A stretch of DNA of 64,000 nt, taken from positions 62,001 to 126,000 of the forward strand of contig JAKSZP010009273.1 in the NCBI GenBank assembly GCA_022478985.1, in the 5' to 3' direction. The stretch comes from Massospora cicadina. Lineage: Eukaryota > Entomophthoromycota > Entomophthoromycetes > Entomophthorales > Entomophthoraceae. Each line of letters begins with the position of its first letter. The first letter of the stretch is position 1. The notes under the pieces are model-generated. The model was not told the DNA's origin. It saw nothing but the letters and a program-made list of their open reading frames with translations, and ran no database searches. Of the stretch, positions 31,091 through 41,882 are shown in pieces. Made by a program: the position numbers and the translations under genes.

Positions 31091-32030
31091 TGGACCAAAT
31101 CAATAGCTTTACTTCAAAAATATAAAGAGATTTTTGCTATTGACAACCATGATTTAGGATGCATGTGGGGGTGTCCATCGGTTGGACACTGGGGATCATC
31201 CTCCCATCATATCATGACAGATCTGCAAATCAATGGAAGCTGAAGAAGTAGTGACAGCGGAGATCAAAAGTTATTGGAGCATGGGATGCTCAAACCTTTG
31301 AAAAAATCCGTGGTCATCAACCATCCTAATTGTAAAAAAGAAGGATGGTACCAACTGTGTGGTAATAGACTACTGGAAGCTCAACGGTATCACCAAAAAT
31401 AATTCATATTCCTTGCCACGGATTGACAATGCTCTGGATCAATTAGGCAGTGCTCGTTACTTCTCTGTGATGGATTTGATATCAGGCTATTGGCAGATTG
31501 AGTTACCCATGGTGTAATAGGAAAAATGCGCCAAAATCGCATCCAAATGGCTTTTTCAACCAACCCATATGCCACAAGGGCTATGTAATGCTCAGCTATG
31601 TTCCAACAGATCATGGATACCATTCTCAGCGACCAGAAGCTGTCATGTGTCCTTTTATACCTCAACAATATCAATGTCTTTTCCCAAACGTTCTCTGATA
31701 ATCTTACCCACCTGGAGGAGGTCTTCCGCCACCTTGCAAAGGCCAATATTAAGACCAAGCCTCAAAAATGTCATTCTTCAAAGAGCAATTAGAGTACCTA
31801 GGGTTTGTAGTATACTTGAGTGTTCTGAAGCCTCAACCAGACAAGGTGGAGACTATTCAAAAGATGACAAGGCTTAGCAGCAAACGTGATTTACGGGTAT
31901 TATTGGGGATGGTCAGATATTACCACCGCTTTATACCTAACTTTAGTTGTATTGGAGGTCCGCTATTTGAGTTACTAAAAAAGGGTGCCACATTTAAATG
32001 GATGGAACGCCGACAATGCTCTTTTAATAC
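31091..32030 (+). pseudogene. Element I reverse transcriptase, active site YLNN
   Basis: VIDYWKLNGITKNNSYSLPR near 31362-31420, IDNALDQLGSARYFSVMDL near 31423-31480, LCNAQLCSNR or, in the next frame, MFQQIMDTIL near 31598-31630, and LLYLNNINVFSQTF near 31650-31692, where both catalytic aspartates have become asparagine (G to A changes). The connection has LEYLGFVVY near 31790 and LLGMVRYYHRFIPNFS near 31900-31945. The frame stops at the solo LTR J (32031). Confidence 0.9.
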
Positions 32031-33097
32031 TGTCAGATTCTGGTGGTTGACTCGAAAATAAACCTTTGACAACCCTCAGATTGGGCTGATTATCCTTTCA
32101 ACACTTGAGCTAATGCCTATTACAATTATACAATTTGGGCTGATTATCTCAATGACAATTTGATCAAGTATTTTATCAGGCGCTCAGCCCAAATATGCTC
32201 GCATATAATGGCCAATTATGATGCATCAAATCTCAGCAATTGGTCCCAATTATAAATTAATTGTATACAAAATAATTCAGGGACAACCCGAAGTTAACAT
32301 CTGAATTTCCCGTGGACTTCAGACAAACAAAAAATGTAATCAATTTCTTGCCTAAGGGTGAAATTTGTATGTCAATACATGTAAGTGGCATAATAGCACT
32401 TATGTGGACCGCCCAAAAGGGGTTACTTAGTGCTATTGAGGAAGAGGCCTGCCAACATCCCGATTAGGAGTGCGTCATTTTCTTCATTTGAGGCCAAAAT
32501 TTCTTATAAGGTGTGTTTTGTCAGCAGTATAATAAAACTGAAATCCTGAAGATCTTAGGACAACTTTGCATGCTTTTATTGCAATTTTTGTACCTGAAAT
32601 CCTCCTAATTTCAAGAGTATTTGCCACCAATGAACTTAAGAAAAGGTTTCAGTTGTAGGCCAAGCTGAGTGGCAAAATAGCTGTTGAATTTTTGTGCTGA
32701 AATGTAGCCAGGAGATGCCCTAGAGGTATAAATACCGGCGCCTGGTTTAATGACCATCATTAATAAATAGCTTATAATAAAGTTACATTTATTTCATTAC
32801 TTTCCTAATTTTCTCATTGAATCCTTTCTTTAGAGAAAGTTTCAACAAACTGGAAGGGTTAAATTTCCAGTTTGTAATGAAGCCTGCCTCAGAAGAATTA
32901 CCCTAACCCAAAGTGAAAATTATGCCCAAAATTAGCCAGAAGAGTCGATGCAAATTTAATAGGCCTAGTGAGTTTTTAAACGGTCCAAATCCCATAAAAT
33001 ACAGGCGCTATAGAGGATCAACCTTCAGAACTTTGGCCTGAATAGATGTGCAGGATAATTATTTCCAAGCAAGCGATCCTCAGATTATGACAAATAC
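32026..33097. mobile_element. Solo LTR J with perfect duplication AATAC
   Basis: The LTR occupies 32031-33092 (1062 bases), beginning TGTCAGATTCTG and ending CAGATTATGACA, so its ends form an imperfect inverted repeat. AATAC flanks it at 32026-32030 and 33093-33097. It interrupts the RT-RNase H junction of element I; the coding homology resumes exactly at the right copy. TATAAATA at 32731-32738 and AATAAA-like signals near 32760-32780 are consistent with a plus-oriented promoter and polyadenylation region. No second LTR or internal sequence is present. Its family is otherwise absent from the window. Confidence 0.88.
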
Positions 33098-33545
33098 ACT
33101 AAAAATGGCGCTGATCAGTGTGCCAGTGCTACAATATCTGAACTTTAATAAAGAGTTCATCATTCAAATGGATGCCTCCCTTTCAGCCATTGGGGCGGTC
33201 CTTTCTCAGAAAGATGATGAGGGAGAGGAGCATCCTGTTGCATACTGCAGCTGAAGCCTGAACTTTCATGAGAGTAACTATACTGTGACCAAGCATGAGA
33301 GTTTAGCGGTGATTTATGCATATAAGCAATTTAGAGTGTACTTGCATGGGGTGAAGTTCAAGTTTGTGATAAGTCACGCTTTTTTGCGCTGGTTGCAGAA
33401 CCTCAAGGAGCCTGAATGGTGCATAGCCCAATGGGCCCTCAAACTTCAGGCTTTTGACTTCAAAATTTTAAATCACCCCGGAGCAAAACAACAGAACGCT
33501 GATTACTTATTATGGTACCAACCATTGCAGTTATGGCTGATCTGA
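33093..33545 (+). pseudogene. Element I RNase H
   Basis: Open from the J border through LKMALISVPVLQYLNFNKEF, QMDASLSAIGAVLSQ (first catalytic D, about 33168-33210) to HPVAYCS, then a stop at 33252-33254. The second frame (33285-33545) has TKHESLAVIYAYKQFRVYL with the catalytic E and ISHAFLRWLQNLKEPE, where the catalytic D of TDHA is S. It ends with HPGAKQQNADYLLWY. The stretch to 33720 is the spacer to integrase. Confidence 0.9.
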
Positions 33546-34710
33546 TCAACATTATGTATGATAAGATGCTCAACAGAAAGTATGACATGAGCTTCTACAA
33601 GTCATAAATGAGTTGAATGAAATGCAAGCCAATATCTTTCAAAGGAATGGTAAGTTGTACGAGCAGATTGGTGATTCAACAATGAACTCATAATAACCCT
33701 CAGCATGGCCTAACATTATCATGAGCGCACATAGGGCATTCAGATATGGTGGCATGTGCAAGACATTGGAATTGTTACGTCCTCATTATTATTGGGAAAG
33801 CATAAACTTTGACATGCTCAAAACTATCTCCTGCTGCCACCAGTGCCAAGTGGAAAAGCTGTTCCAACAGAAGACCTTGTACTGGTTAGTGAAACTGCAC
33901 TTTGTTTGGCATATGGTTTCCATTGATGTCATTGGCCCTCTGCCAACGGGAGCTAACTGGTCAAAGTTCATTCTGGTGTCAATCAACCACTTAACCAGGT
34001 GAGTTGAAGCAAGGGCGATATGAGATTTGGAACGCATCACAGTGGCCAAGTTCATAATGGAATGTATTATCCAGCGACATGGTTGCCCTCAGTTTCTCCT
34101 TACCAATAATCGAACTAACTTCACTTCCCACATTATTCTGAAGCTGAACAAACTTATGGCCATCCGTGGGGTTCTAATGACACCATATCACCCTGAGTTT
34201 AATGGGATGGTTGAGCAAGTAAATGGTACTTTGAATATACTCTATAAACTGGTAGCGGATTGACCTTCATACTGTAGTTACCCATGTCCACCGCCATCTT
34301 CAAATATAAGATCATCTATCATTTCAACTCGGGGAAGAGCCTTTTTAATTGCTGTATGGACGACACCATGCTCTTCCAGCACTACTCTATGCCTGTGTGG
34401 AAGATACCAGTGGAATGGACCCACAACATTATCTGGTGATGCTTAACAAGTCGCTAATTTAATTTCAAACCAAAGTGCACTCATTCAGATTAGTCAAGAA
34501 GATAAAGAATCAGGCTGCCAATCAGGTATGGTGGAGTGTGCTAGCCCAGTACAAAGATGGGGACATGGTTCTAAATCATGATCAACATAGGTCTGGGTGG
34601 AATCATAATCTGGCCAGTATCTGGATTGGCCCATTTGAAGTTATTGAGAAAAAGGGTGTTGACGTCTATACCATCAAGGACCCTGCAAGTGGCCAGATTA
34701 TAAACTGAAT
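33546..34710 (+). pseudogene. Element I integrase with GPF module
   Basis: Zinc-binding H...GG..KTLELLRPHYYW...CCHQCQ lies at 33723-33850. The core has SIDVIGPLP with the first D at about 33922, TNNRTNFTS near 34105-34130, where the second D is N, and [11 protein letters not shown] near 34202-34235 with the catalytic E. The C-terminal module WIGPFEVIEKKGVDVYTIKD is at 34621-34683. Frames are open for 78-93 codons between single changes (for example the stop at 34021-34023). There is no chromodomain. Confidence 0.9.
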
Positions 34711-34761
34711 GCACGCAAAGTTCCTATGAGTATATAATCAATAGGAGCCTTATCATCCAGT

Positions 34762-34776
34762 AAAGGGGGTTAATAT
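34762..34776 (+). other. Element I polypurine tract
   Basis: TAAAGGGGGTTAATAT lies directly before the 3' LTR. Confidence 0.75.
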
Positions 34777-34848
34777 TGTGATTCTGATATTATTGGACAA
34801 TAACCCTAAGTCATTATGACAGAATGGGTAGAATCTGCCAATTATTAT
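34777..34848 (+). repeat. Element I 3' LTR, first part
   Basis: 72 bases starting TGTGATTCTGATATTATTGG that match 28231-28302. It is cut at 34848 by element H after the copy ATTAT of the target; the continuation begins at 41369. Confidence 0.9.
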
Positions 34849-35402
34849 TGTTATAATTTTGGGTAGTATTGTTGGTATCCGCCATAAGGGTTGCACAGGT
34901 CAAACCCACTGAACAACATACAGATGATATGGGGATTGTTGGTTCTCAGAACACTCTGGAAAAATATAAGAAAATATGAAGCAACTGCCCCAACAACACT
35001 CTAATTTATTTTTAATATATACAGCAACTCTTTGCTGTTCCGCTCTCTCTCAACTATTAACAACCTACCCTTTTTCAATTGCTCTTCTCACTTATATATC
35101 AGTGATTTGGGTGATACGGTTCTCATAGCTTAGACTATTCTATTCCGCCAATTCTCATTGGTTTTCCTGGTATTCTTCAATTCTCTATCACCCTAATTTC
35201 GAGGCAATCTAAATTATATTTGTCAAATGTTGAATTTGCCTTATTGCCTTATTTTAAGCGATCTAATAATAATCGTTATATCTTAATATAAACTCATCTC
35301 AAAGTGCTAAAATACTTGTAAACATCATCCTAGTCGGCGGATTTTAACTATTCCGCCGTAGCTCCTCTGGGCTTATCATCCAGTCATATCAGGACCACGA
35401 CA
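34849..35402 (-). repeat. Element H 3' LTR
   Basis: In plus orientation it begins TGTTATAATTTTGGG and ends CACGACA; it matches 40820-41368 throughout. The first bases of the minus-strand LTR, TCCTGATATGACTGGATGAT, recur in G and I. Confidence 0.92.
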
Positions 35403-35416
35403 TTAACCCCTTTGAC
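35403..35416 (-). other. Element H polypurine tract
   Basis: Minus-strand TCAAAGGGGTTAA borders the 3' LTR. Confidence 0.75.
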
Positions 35417-36690
35417 TGGAGATAAGTCTCCTATTGTTTATATTTCAAAGAAACTTTTCATGTCTGCTATTAATGATTTGATCACTTGATGGGTCTTTCA
35501 AGGTGTATGCATCAATGTCACTTTTCTAGATTATTTTATATGGACCAACCCAGATGTTAGCCAGCTTGTGTTTCCACCCAAACCCGTTCTGGTCAGGGAA
35601 CAAAACCATCTCACCTTCTTGTAACTGGGACAACACACTACAGTGTACTTGATTGGCAGCCTGATTCTTAATCTTCTTGTCCAAGCTGACTGAGTGTGCT
35701 TCCATTTGCAACTTGATCAACGTGCCATATAACTTAGTAAAATAACGGTGGGGATCCATTCCTCTGTTATCTTCTATGCACGAAGAAAGCAATGCCAGAA
35801 GAGCGGGGTGTCATCCAAATTTCAGTTAAAAGGGCTCTTCCCTGTGGAAGAATGATAGCTGATACTGTAATCAAAGACAGCGTAGGCAGGAGGGAACTAT
35901 AATCAGGGTGTCTATCAGTTACCAGCTTCAAAAGATGTTCACCAGGGTTCCATTAACCCGTTCAACCATTTTGTTAGACTCAGGGTGATATGGGGTCATC
36001 AGAACCCCACGAATGCCCATAAGCTCATTCAACTTAGGAAGGATGTGTGAGGTGAAGTTAATTCTATTATTGGTAAAAATGAACTGAGGGCATCCATGTC
36101 ACTGGATAATACATTCCATTACAAACTTGGCCACTGTGACCGCCCTCAAATCCCGTATTGCCCGCGCTTCAACCCACCTGGTCAAGTGGTTGTTAGCCAC
36201 CAGAATTTACTTACACTGGTTGGCTCCCAAGGAAGAGGGCCAACGACATTAAGGGAAACCGTATGCCAAGCAAAATGTGGTTTCACCAACTAACATGAGG
36301 TCTTCTGGTGGAATGACCTTTCCACTTGACACTGGTGGCAACAGGAAATGGTTTCAAGCGTGTAGAAGTTAATGCTTTCCCAATAGTACTGAGGTCGCAA
36401 CAGCTCCATTGTCTTGCGCACACCATCATGTCCAACTGCCTTGTGGGCTCTCATAGTAATTCCATGCCATGTTTAGGGTCGTGGAAAGTTCATCGTAGAA
36501 TCAATAATCCACTTGTACAGTTCCCCATTTCATCAAAAGGTATTCGCACAAATCTTGTTCTATGCTTTGATCACTTAGGGAGGCTCATCGTCATATTTTC
36601 CGTTGAGCATTTTATTGTAAATCACATCGCTGAGATCCACTGTCACCGCAATGGTCAGCAATTGTCAAACAGTTGGCGTTCTGATGCTTA
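35417..36690 (-). pseudogene. Element H integrase
   Basis: Minus strand. The C-terminal module LANIWVGPYKII lies at 35526-35561, preceded by a GEMVLFPDQNG segment near 35586-35620. The core contains a [13 protein letters not shown] block with E of VER-like sequence near 35955-36010 and the first D region (SLNVVGPLP-like, D changed to N) near 36222-36260. The zinc-binding part is near 36330-36440 (CHQCQ and H remnants). The order and spacing equal those in element I. Confidence 0.85.
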
Positions 36691-37245
36691 CCTCCTGAGA
36701 GGTATAGGATCTCAAAGTCATAAGCCTGCAGCTTAAGAGCCAATTAAGATAAACGCCCTTCAGGCTCCTTGAGCTTCTGCAACCAACATAACAACGCGTA
36801 ATCCTTTACAACTTTAAACTTTACCCCATGCAAGTAGACCCTAAATTGCTTATATGCATAGATCACCACTAAGCACTCCCACTAGGTCACAGTATAATTA
36901 CGCTCATGGCAGTTCAGGCTTCAGTTGCAGTATGCAACAGGATGCTCCTCTCCCTCATCATCTTCCTGAGAAAGGACCATCCCAACAGCGGAAAGAAATG
37001 CATCCATATGAACAATAAACTCCTTATAGGAGTTTGGATAGCGTAGCACCGGTGCACTGATCAGCGCCATACAAAGTGTATCAAAGGAGTATTGATGGCG
37101 TTCTGTCAATTTGAACATTTTATCCTTTTTTAACAACTCAAATAGCGGCCCCAATACAGCTAAAGTTAGGGATGAAGTGTCAGTAGTAGCTGACCATTCC
37201 CAAAATACCTGTATGTTGCATTTACTATTAGATGTAGTCATTTTT
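36691..37245 (-). pseudogene. Element H RNase H and RT thumb
   Basis: Open on the minus strand from 37241 to 36921: LGPLFELLKKDKMFKLTERHQ, LISAPVLRYPNSYKEFIVHM, DAFLSAVGMVLSQ with the catalytic D and HPVAYCN. The second half (36720-36920) carries YAYKQFRVYLHGVK near 36820-36860 and the KLQKLKEPEG block near 36765-36785. Confidence 0.88.
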
Positions 37246-38150
37246 CAGATGGCCTCTACCTTGGCTGGCTGTGGTTTCAGCCCCATGGAATCTACCACAA
37301 ACCCCAGGTAATCCAACTGATCATTGAACAATTTACATTTTTGAGGCTTAATTTTTATGTTCGCCTCAGCAAGCTGGCAGAATACTGCTTCTAGATGATT
37401 GAAGTGCTCATAAAAGGTTTGATAGTAAACGTTGATATCATCAAGATATACATGGGCACATGACAGCTTCAGGTCACCGAGATATTGTCCATGGCTCGTT
37501 GGAATGTAGCTGGAGCGTTACACAGCCCTTGAGGCATATGACTCAGTTGGGATAGGCCTTAGTATGTGATTATGGCACATTTCTCCTGTTCTGCTGCGTG
37601 CAACTCAATTTGCCAGTAACCCAATATCAAGTCTATTGCAGAGAATTAATGAGCTCCCATAACTTATCCATTGCATCATCGATCTGCATCAAGGAGTACA
37701 AGTCATTTTAAAATACTATTGAGCTTCCAGTAATCAATTACTACGTAGTTGGTGCCGTCCTTCTTTTTTACAATCAAAATGGGTGAAGCCCATGTACTCT
37801 TGGATGGTTTGAGCATCCCTTGCTCCATCAACTTATCAATTTCCTCAGTGACAATGTCTTCTGCTGCCCTCAATTGGCGTATTGGCCAAGATTTTAAGGG
37901 GGATGATCTTTTGTGTCCAATCGATGGACCCCCCCAAGCACACCCTAAATCATGGTCGTTGACAGTGAAAATATTCTTATACTTCTGAAATAAAGCTATT
38001 TCTTGGTCTTTTTGTTCTTCCAATAGCCCTATTAAGTTCTTCCACGGTACCACTGTCAGTAAAACAGGCTGCAACTCGACGGTTAGAACAAATTCATCCA
38101 ACAAACCAGACTTTTGAACCTGAAGGACCTCCTTAATTGGGGCCAAGTGT
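37246..38150 (-). pseudogene. Element H reverse transcriptase, YLDD intact
   Basis: Minus strand. TWASPILIVKKKDGTNYVVI and DYWKLNSILK at 37703-37800, MPQGLCNAPATFQRAM-like sequence near 37487-37545, and VYLDDINVY with the catalytic YLDD at 37437-37448. A charged EEQKDQEIALFQKYKNIF stretch at 37965-38020 precedes the RT, as in I and G. Frameshifts lie near 37700 and 37330. Confidence 0.9.
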
Positions 38151-38950
38151 TAATACGCCAGTATTTGGTGTCAGCGGATTTGCATTGGTTTGTTCTGGAG
38201 ATTTGCTAACAAAACCTTGATCTCCCCATGTCCTGGGATTATAGTCACTGGAGCCACATGATGCTCAAGCCACATTTGCTGATAGGGCCCAATGACCTCC
38301 CCATAAATCCTGGCAGGCACTTCCACCTCTAACTCGGTGTTCACTAGGACTTGGTGTCCAGAAGGAATAGATATAGGCCCTGCAGCTTGGAGAAGTAGCC
38401 CTTGGTATTCGTATATCTGCTGGGGAAGGGGCTTAGTCTTTTTTTTAATCAATTATATTATACTGGAACACTCCATCACTATGTAAAGATTGATATGCCC
38501 ATGTGCACCAGATCTTTTAGCACTCTGCTAGAGGTAAAGTAAATTGGGATCCGTTGTCTAAAAATTACAAAGGTTTCCTCCGTTATATCAGCAACAGTCC
38601 CAAAGTGTCGTAGGAAAGCAGTTCCAATTAACAGGTCATAATTATTGTTTGGTAGTACTATCACCAGGGCTACCATGACAATGGACATAAACTGCAAAGG
38701 TAGCACACTGTACGCTCCCTCAGAGGCAGTTCTTTCCGCTCTAGCAGTCCTGTACATCATTTGATGGTCCACATCAGGTTTAACGTCAACATTGCCATCA
38801 ACTTAGTGAATACTATGTTGACTGGAGCGCCTGTATATATTATAGTGTGAACTCTGTTTTTGCTACAAAAATATTACAGTATGTAAGCTCAGAATAAGAA
38901 GAATATTGACTGTTTACTACGTGAACATTTATGGGATCTCTTTTTCCAAG
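38151..38950 (-). pseudogene. Element H protease and linker
   Basis: Minus strand. The active site reads I-I-Y-T-G-A-P near 38825-38847, so the catalytic aspartate has become tyrosine. NNYDLLIGTAFLRHFG near 38605-38650 closes the domain, and the linker EVPARIYGEVIGPYQQMWLE lies near 38265-38325. Confidence 0.85.
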
Positions 38951-40740
38951 AAAACTCATTATCCCCTCACTGACTTTGGGGTATAGTTAACCATGGCATC
39001 TACTGGAAGAGCAACATTGACTCCTTTCAGAGTTGGCACATCTGCGGCAGAATCCAGATTGTCCAAGGAAGCTTGATCAAGCATTTGGCAGGCATACGGC
39101 TTTGGTTGCTCCTGAGGCCCTTCATCTGCCGCAGACTTGGCTTGTTCTTGTGTCACTACATTTACTCTTCCAACTGGTTGCTGGTATAAAATCCCGTCGT
39201 CATATTGAGGGGCTTCCGCAGGATATACTATTATTGATTTAAGGACGTTTGGGTTTGGGATCGAGGAGTTAGAGAGTCCTGTCTCTACCACACTCCATAT
39301 TTTCCATGGTAGTATTGATCTTATTTCACGTAGTGAACACAACGGTTAAGGAAACTTTGTGCCAAGTGGCCAGGGTGACTGAATTCATAGCAACTAACCC
39401 CATAAAAGCCGCGTCCTTGGCTTTCATAAGAGGGTCCAGGTCAGAATTCTTGGGGATGGTCGGTGTAACCAGGGCCAGGTTGGTGAGATGATTGCTGGCA
39501 TTTGGCATAACTAGGTCTGGGTTAGTAGTTAGGTTGCTGATATTTTTTTAAACGGCCCTGAGGTGGTAGTTGAACTGTTGAGAATAATTTGGCCAAGGAC
39601 AATGCACATATTATAGTAAGGTCAGGAGTTGCTAGGCGGAGTGTGGGCTGGTCAAGCATATTCCCCAAAATAATAGAATCCAGAAGAGATGGTATTCTTC
39701 CACTCCATATTGGGCGGCGGGAAGTAGGGATATGTGGCGCAAGAACTGCACAATTTTGAGCGGGGTAACATTGTTATCCAAAACTGGCGAAATGACATTA
39801 TGAAACTCATGATATGGCTTCACCATAGAGGTCATTGCAATGCACATGTCAGATTCCGCTAAATATCCTGCCCCAATCAGCATGTGAGCTTCCATCGTAA
39901 ATTGATCATAAAACTCCGTGAGAGTCTCATTACAGCGGAACCCAATAGTCAATAATTCCTCCTTTTACTGCAACATTTTTGAGATTTCCCCAAACAGTCA
40001 AAGCATGGTATCCTTTACATATTGGTAGGTAACGGAGCTTCTTGGGAGATAGCAGATGACTTGATTGGCACTCATGACATCCAAGGCAGATATCAACAGT
40101 TTTGCTTTACACCAATCAGATTCACCTTCCGCTGCAAACTCAAACCATTTGAAGAAGCCATGGTTCATTCCCATTGCAATCAAAGGATGCAGCTTCTCAA
40201 TATTGACCTCCTTTTCTCATTCATAGATGAGACTTTTGAGGCATACTAAGGAATGTTTAAAATCCAAAAGCAGTCTTCTGATGAGGAGCTGGTCCAGCGG
40301 AGGTTGGTATGTCCGCTGATTTGGAGGTAGCGTGGCCTTCTGCCATGGGTATCACTGCCATCACTTGAGGGAATTGGTGCCCAATTCATACTCATATCCA
40401 GAGCTACCCTCCTGGGTGTAGTAGCTCCGACCAGCATCATATTCCTCGTCATATTGTACCTCCTTTTCATTCTTCCTCTTCCCAATGAGAGGGATAGGAG
40501 GTACTGGTCAATTCTGCTCCACACAATGCAGTCATTCAGTGTTGTCATCCATGCAGTTGGTGAGTTCCTTATTTTGTTGTCCCAGAATTTGCATTTGACT
40601 AAATGTGCTGTCAAGCTGGTGCATAATGGCATTCCGTTCTTGAAGCTCATCCTGTTTTTTATGCACTGCGTCTAAAGTGAGTTTGAGTTCCTCATATTTG
40701 GCCTGGTGCAGTGCTTTGTGAAGTTTCCCCAGCAAAGAAG
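38951..40740 (-). pseudogene. Element H gag with degenerate zinc knuckle
   Basis: Minus strand. A coiled-coil N-terminus (EELKLTLDAVHKKQDELQERN) lies at 40640-40710. Capsid residues FFKWFEFAAEGESDWCKAKL lie at 40090-40160 and RCNETLTEFYDQFTMEAHML at 39878-39940. The knuckle near 39338-39380 reads C-Y-E-F-S-H-P-G-H-L-A-Q-S-F: two of the cysteines have become phenylalanine. An acidic, glutamine-rich spacer (39030-39200) precedes the protease. Confidence 0.82.
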
Positions 40741-40801
40741 GCCTGATGAGACGTAGCTGGTGACTGGAGATTTTGATCTTTAGTGATTGATCAATGGGCC
40801 C

Positions 40802-40819
40802 CTTTTGTGAGCACCACTG
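40802..40819 (-). other. Element H primer binding site
   Basis: On the minus strand GTGGTGCTCACAAAAGGGG follows the 5' LTR, matching the shared consensus apart from two central bases. Confidence 0.8.
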
Positions 40820-41368
40820 TTATAATTTTGGGCAGTATTGTTGGGATACGCCATTAGGGTCACACAGGTCAAACCCACTGAACAACAGACAGATGATATT
40901 GGGATCATCAGTCCTCCAAACACACATAAAATTATAAGAAAATAGGAGCCTTTGCTCCAACAACATTTTTATCTATTTTCAATAAATACAGCAACTCTTC
41001 TCTGTTCTACTCTATCAACTAAAAGAACCTACCCTCTTTCAATCACCCATCTCGCTTATATACCAGTGATTTTGGATTATAAGGTTCTCATAGATTAGAC
41101 TATCCTATTCTGTTGATTCTCATTGGTTTTGGCTGGTATTCTTCAATTCTCTACTGCCCTAATTTCGAGGCGATCTAAATTATACTAGCCAAATGTTGAC
41201 ATCGCCTTATTGTCTTATTTGTATACAATCTAATAATATTTGTTATATCCCAATATCGCCTATCTTAAGGTGCTCAAATACTCATAAAAATCATCCTAGT
41301 CAGCGGATTCTAACCATTCCGCCATAGCTCTTTAGGTCTTATTGTCCAGTAATATCAGAATTGTGACA
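40820..41368 (-). repeat. Element H 5' LTR
   Basis: Pairs with 34849-35402. A minus-strand TATA-like sequence (TATATAAGC) lies near 41055-41063. Confidence 0.92.
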
Positions 41369-41882
41369 ATGATAGTGAGCTACGATTATTTGAGCGCCTT
41401 AGGGTGAGGAAATATTGGGTAAAAAGCAATATTTAATTGCCTCCATTTTAGCTGATAAGGTAATGTTGTAAACAATGAATAATGAAATGTCAATGTATGA
41501 TAATAGTGAGTGGATTGCCTTGAATTAAGTTGATTGTGAATTTAATACATAGTAACCTCTGTCAGAACCAACGAGAATGTGGTGGAACAAATGGTAAGCA
41601 GAATGTTTGGTATCAACTGAAGTTGCTGAGATATCAGAAAGACAAGTAGTTTGGAAGAGGAAGGTTGTTGGTAATTTAGAGAGAGCAGAACAATGAGGAT
41701 CCGCTGTATATATTTCATTCAATAATAGAGTGTCTTTGGGGCACTTGCTCAATATTTATTAAAGTTTATTAATTTGTTTTTAAGGACAAAAAATGTCATA
41801 CTGTCAGTCCTATTGCTCAGTGGGCTTAACCTTGTGCAAACCCCCTTTGGCATATCTTTGAGATACCACTGGAAATATAACA
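41369..41882 (+). repeat. Element I 3' LTR, second part
   Basis: Starts with the ATGAT duplication made by H and then follows the 5' LTR of I from 28303 to 28795, ending AAATATAACA. The two parts total about 581 bases against 565 for the 5' LTR. Confidence 0.9.

Larger units (their letters stand above)
34849..41368 (-). mobile_element. Element H: full-length minus-strand Ty3/gypsy element
   Basis: 6.52 kb. LTRs 34849-35402 (554 bases) and 40820-41368 (549 bases), primer site, gag, protease, RT, RNase H, integrase and purine tract are all present on the minus strand. It lies in the 3' LTR of element I. ATTAT (34844-34848) and ATGAT (41369-41373) flank it; the intact 5' LTR of I has ATGAT once at this point, so the left copy mutated. 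Among the nested elements it is the deepest, hence the youngest of the chain, and it keeps YLDD in RT, but protease D-T-G has become Y-T-G and frames are broken. Confidence 0.93.
28231..41882 (+). mobile_element. Element I: plus-strand Ty3/gypsy element carrying J and H
   Basis: 5' LTR 28231-28795, primer site, gag, protease, RT, RNase H, integrase, purine tract, and a 3' LTR interrupted by element H (34777-34848 plus 41374-41882). Without H and the solo LTR J the element is about 6.07 kb. It is inserted in the RT of D: D's RT reads into the right border (41883) and resumes at the left border (28230). The five flanking bases (GGTGC and TAAGG) do not match, so the duplication is lost or my ends are off by a few bases. 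Confidence 0.88.

Noticed and set aside
36096..36736. Plus-strand proteins opposite the integrase of H
   Set aside because: The minus strand encodes integrase motifs here; the plus-strand frames are shadows, and the same shadows recur opposite the integrase of G.
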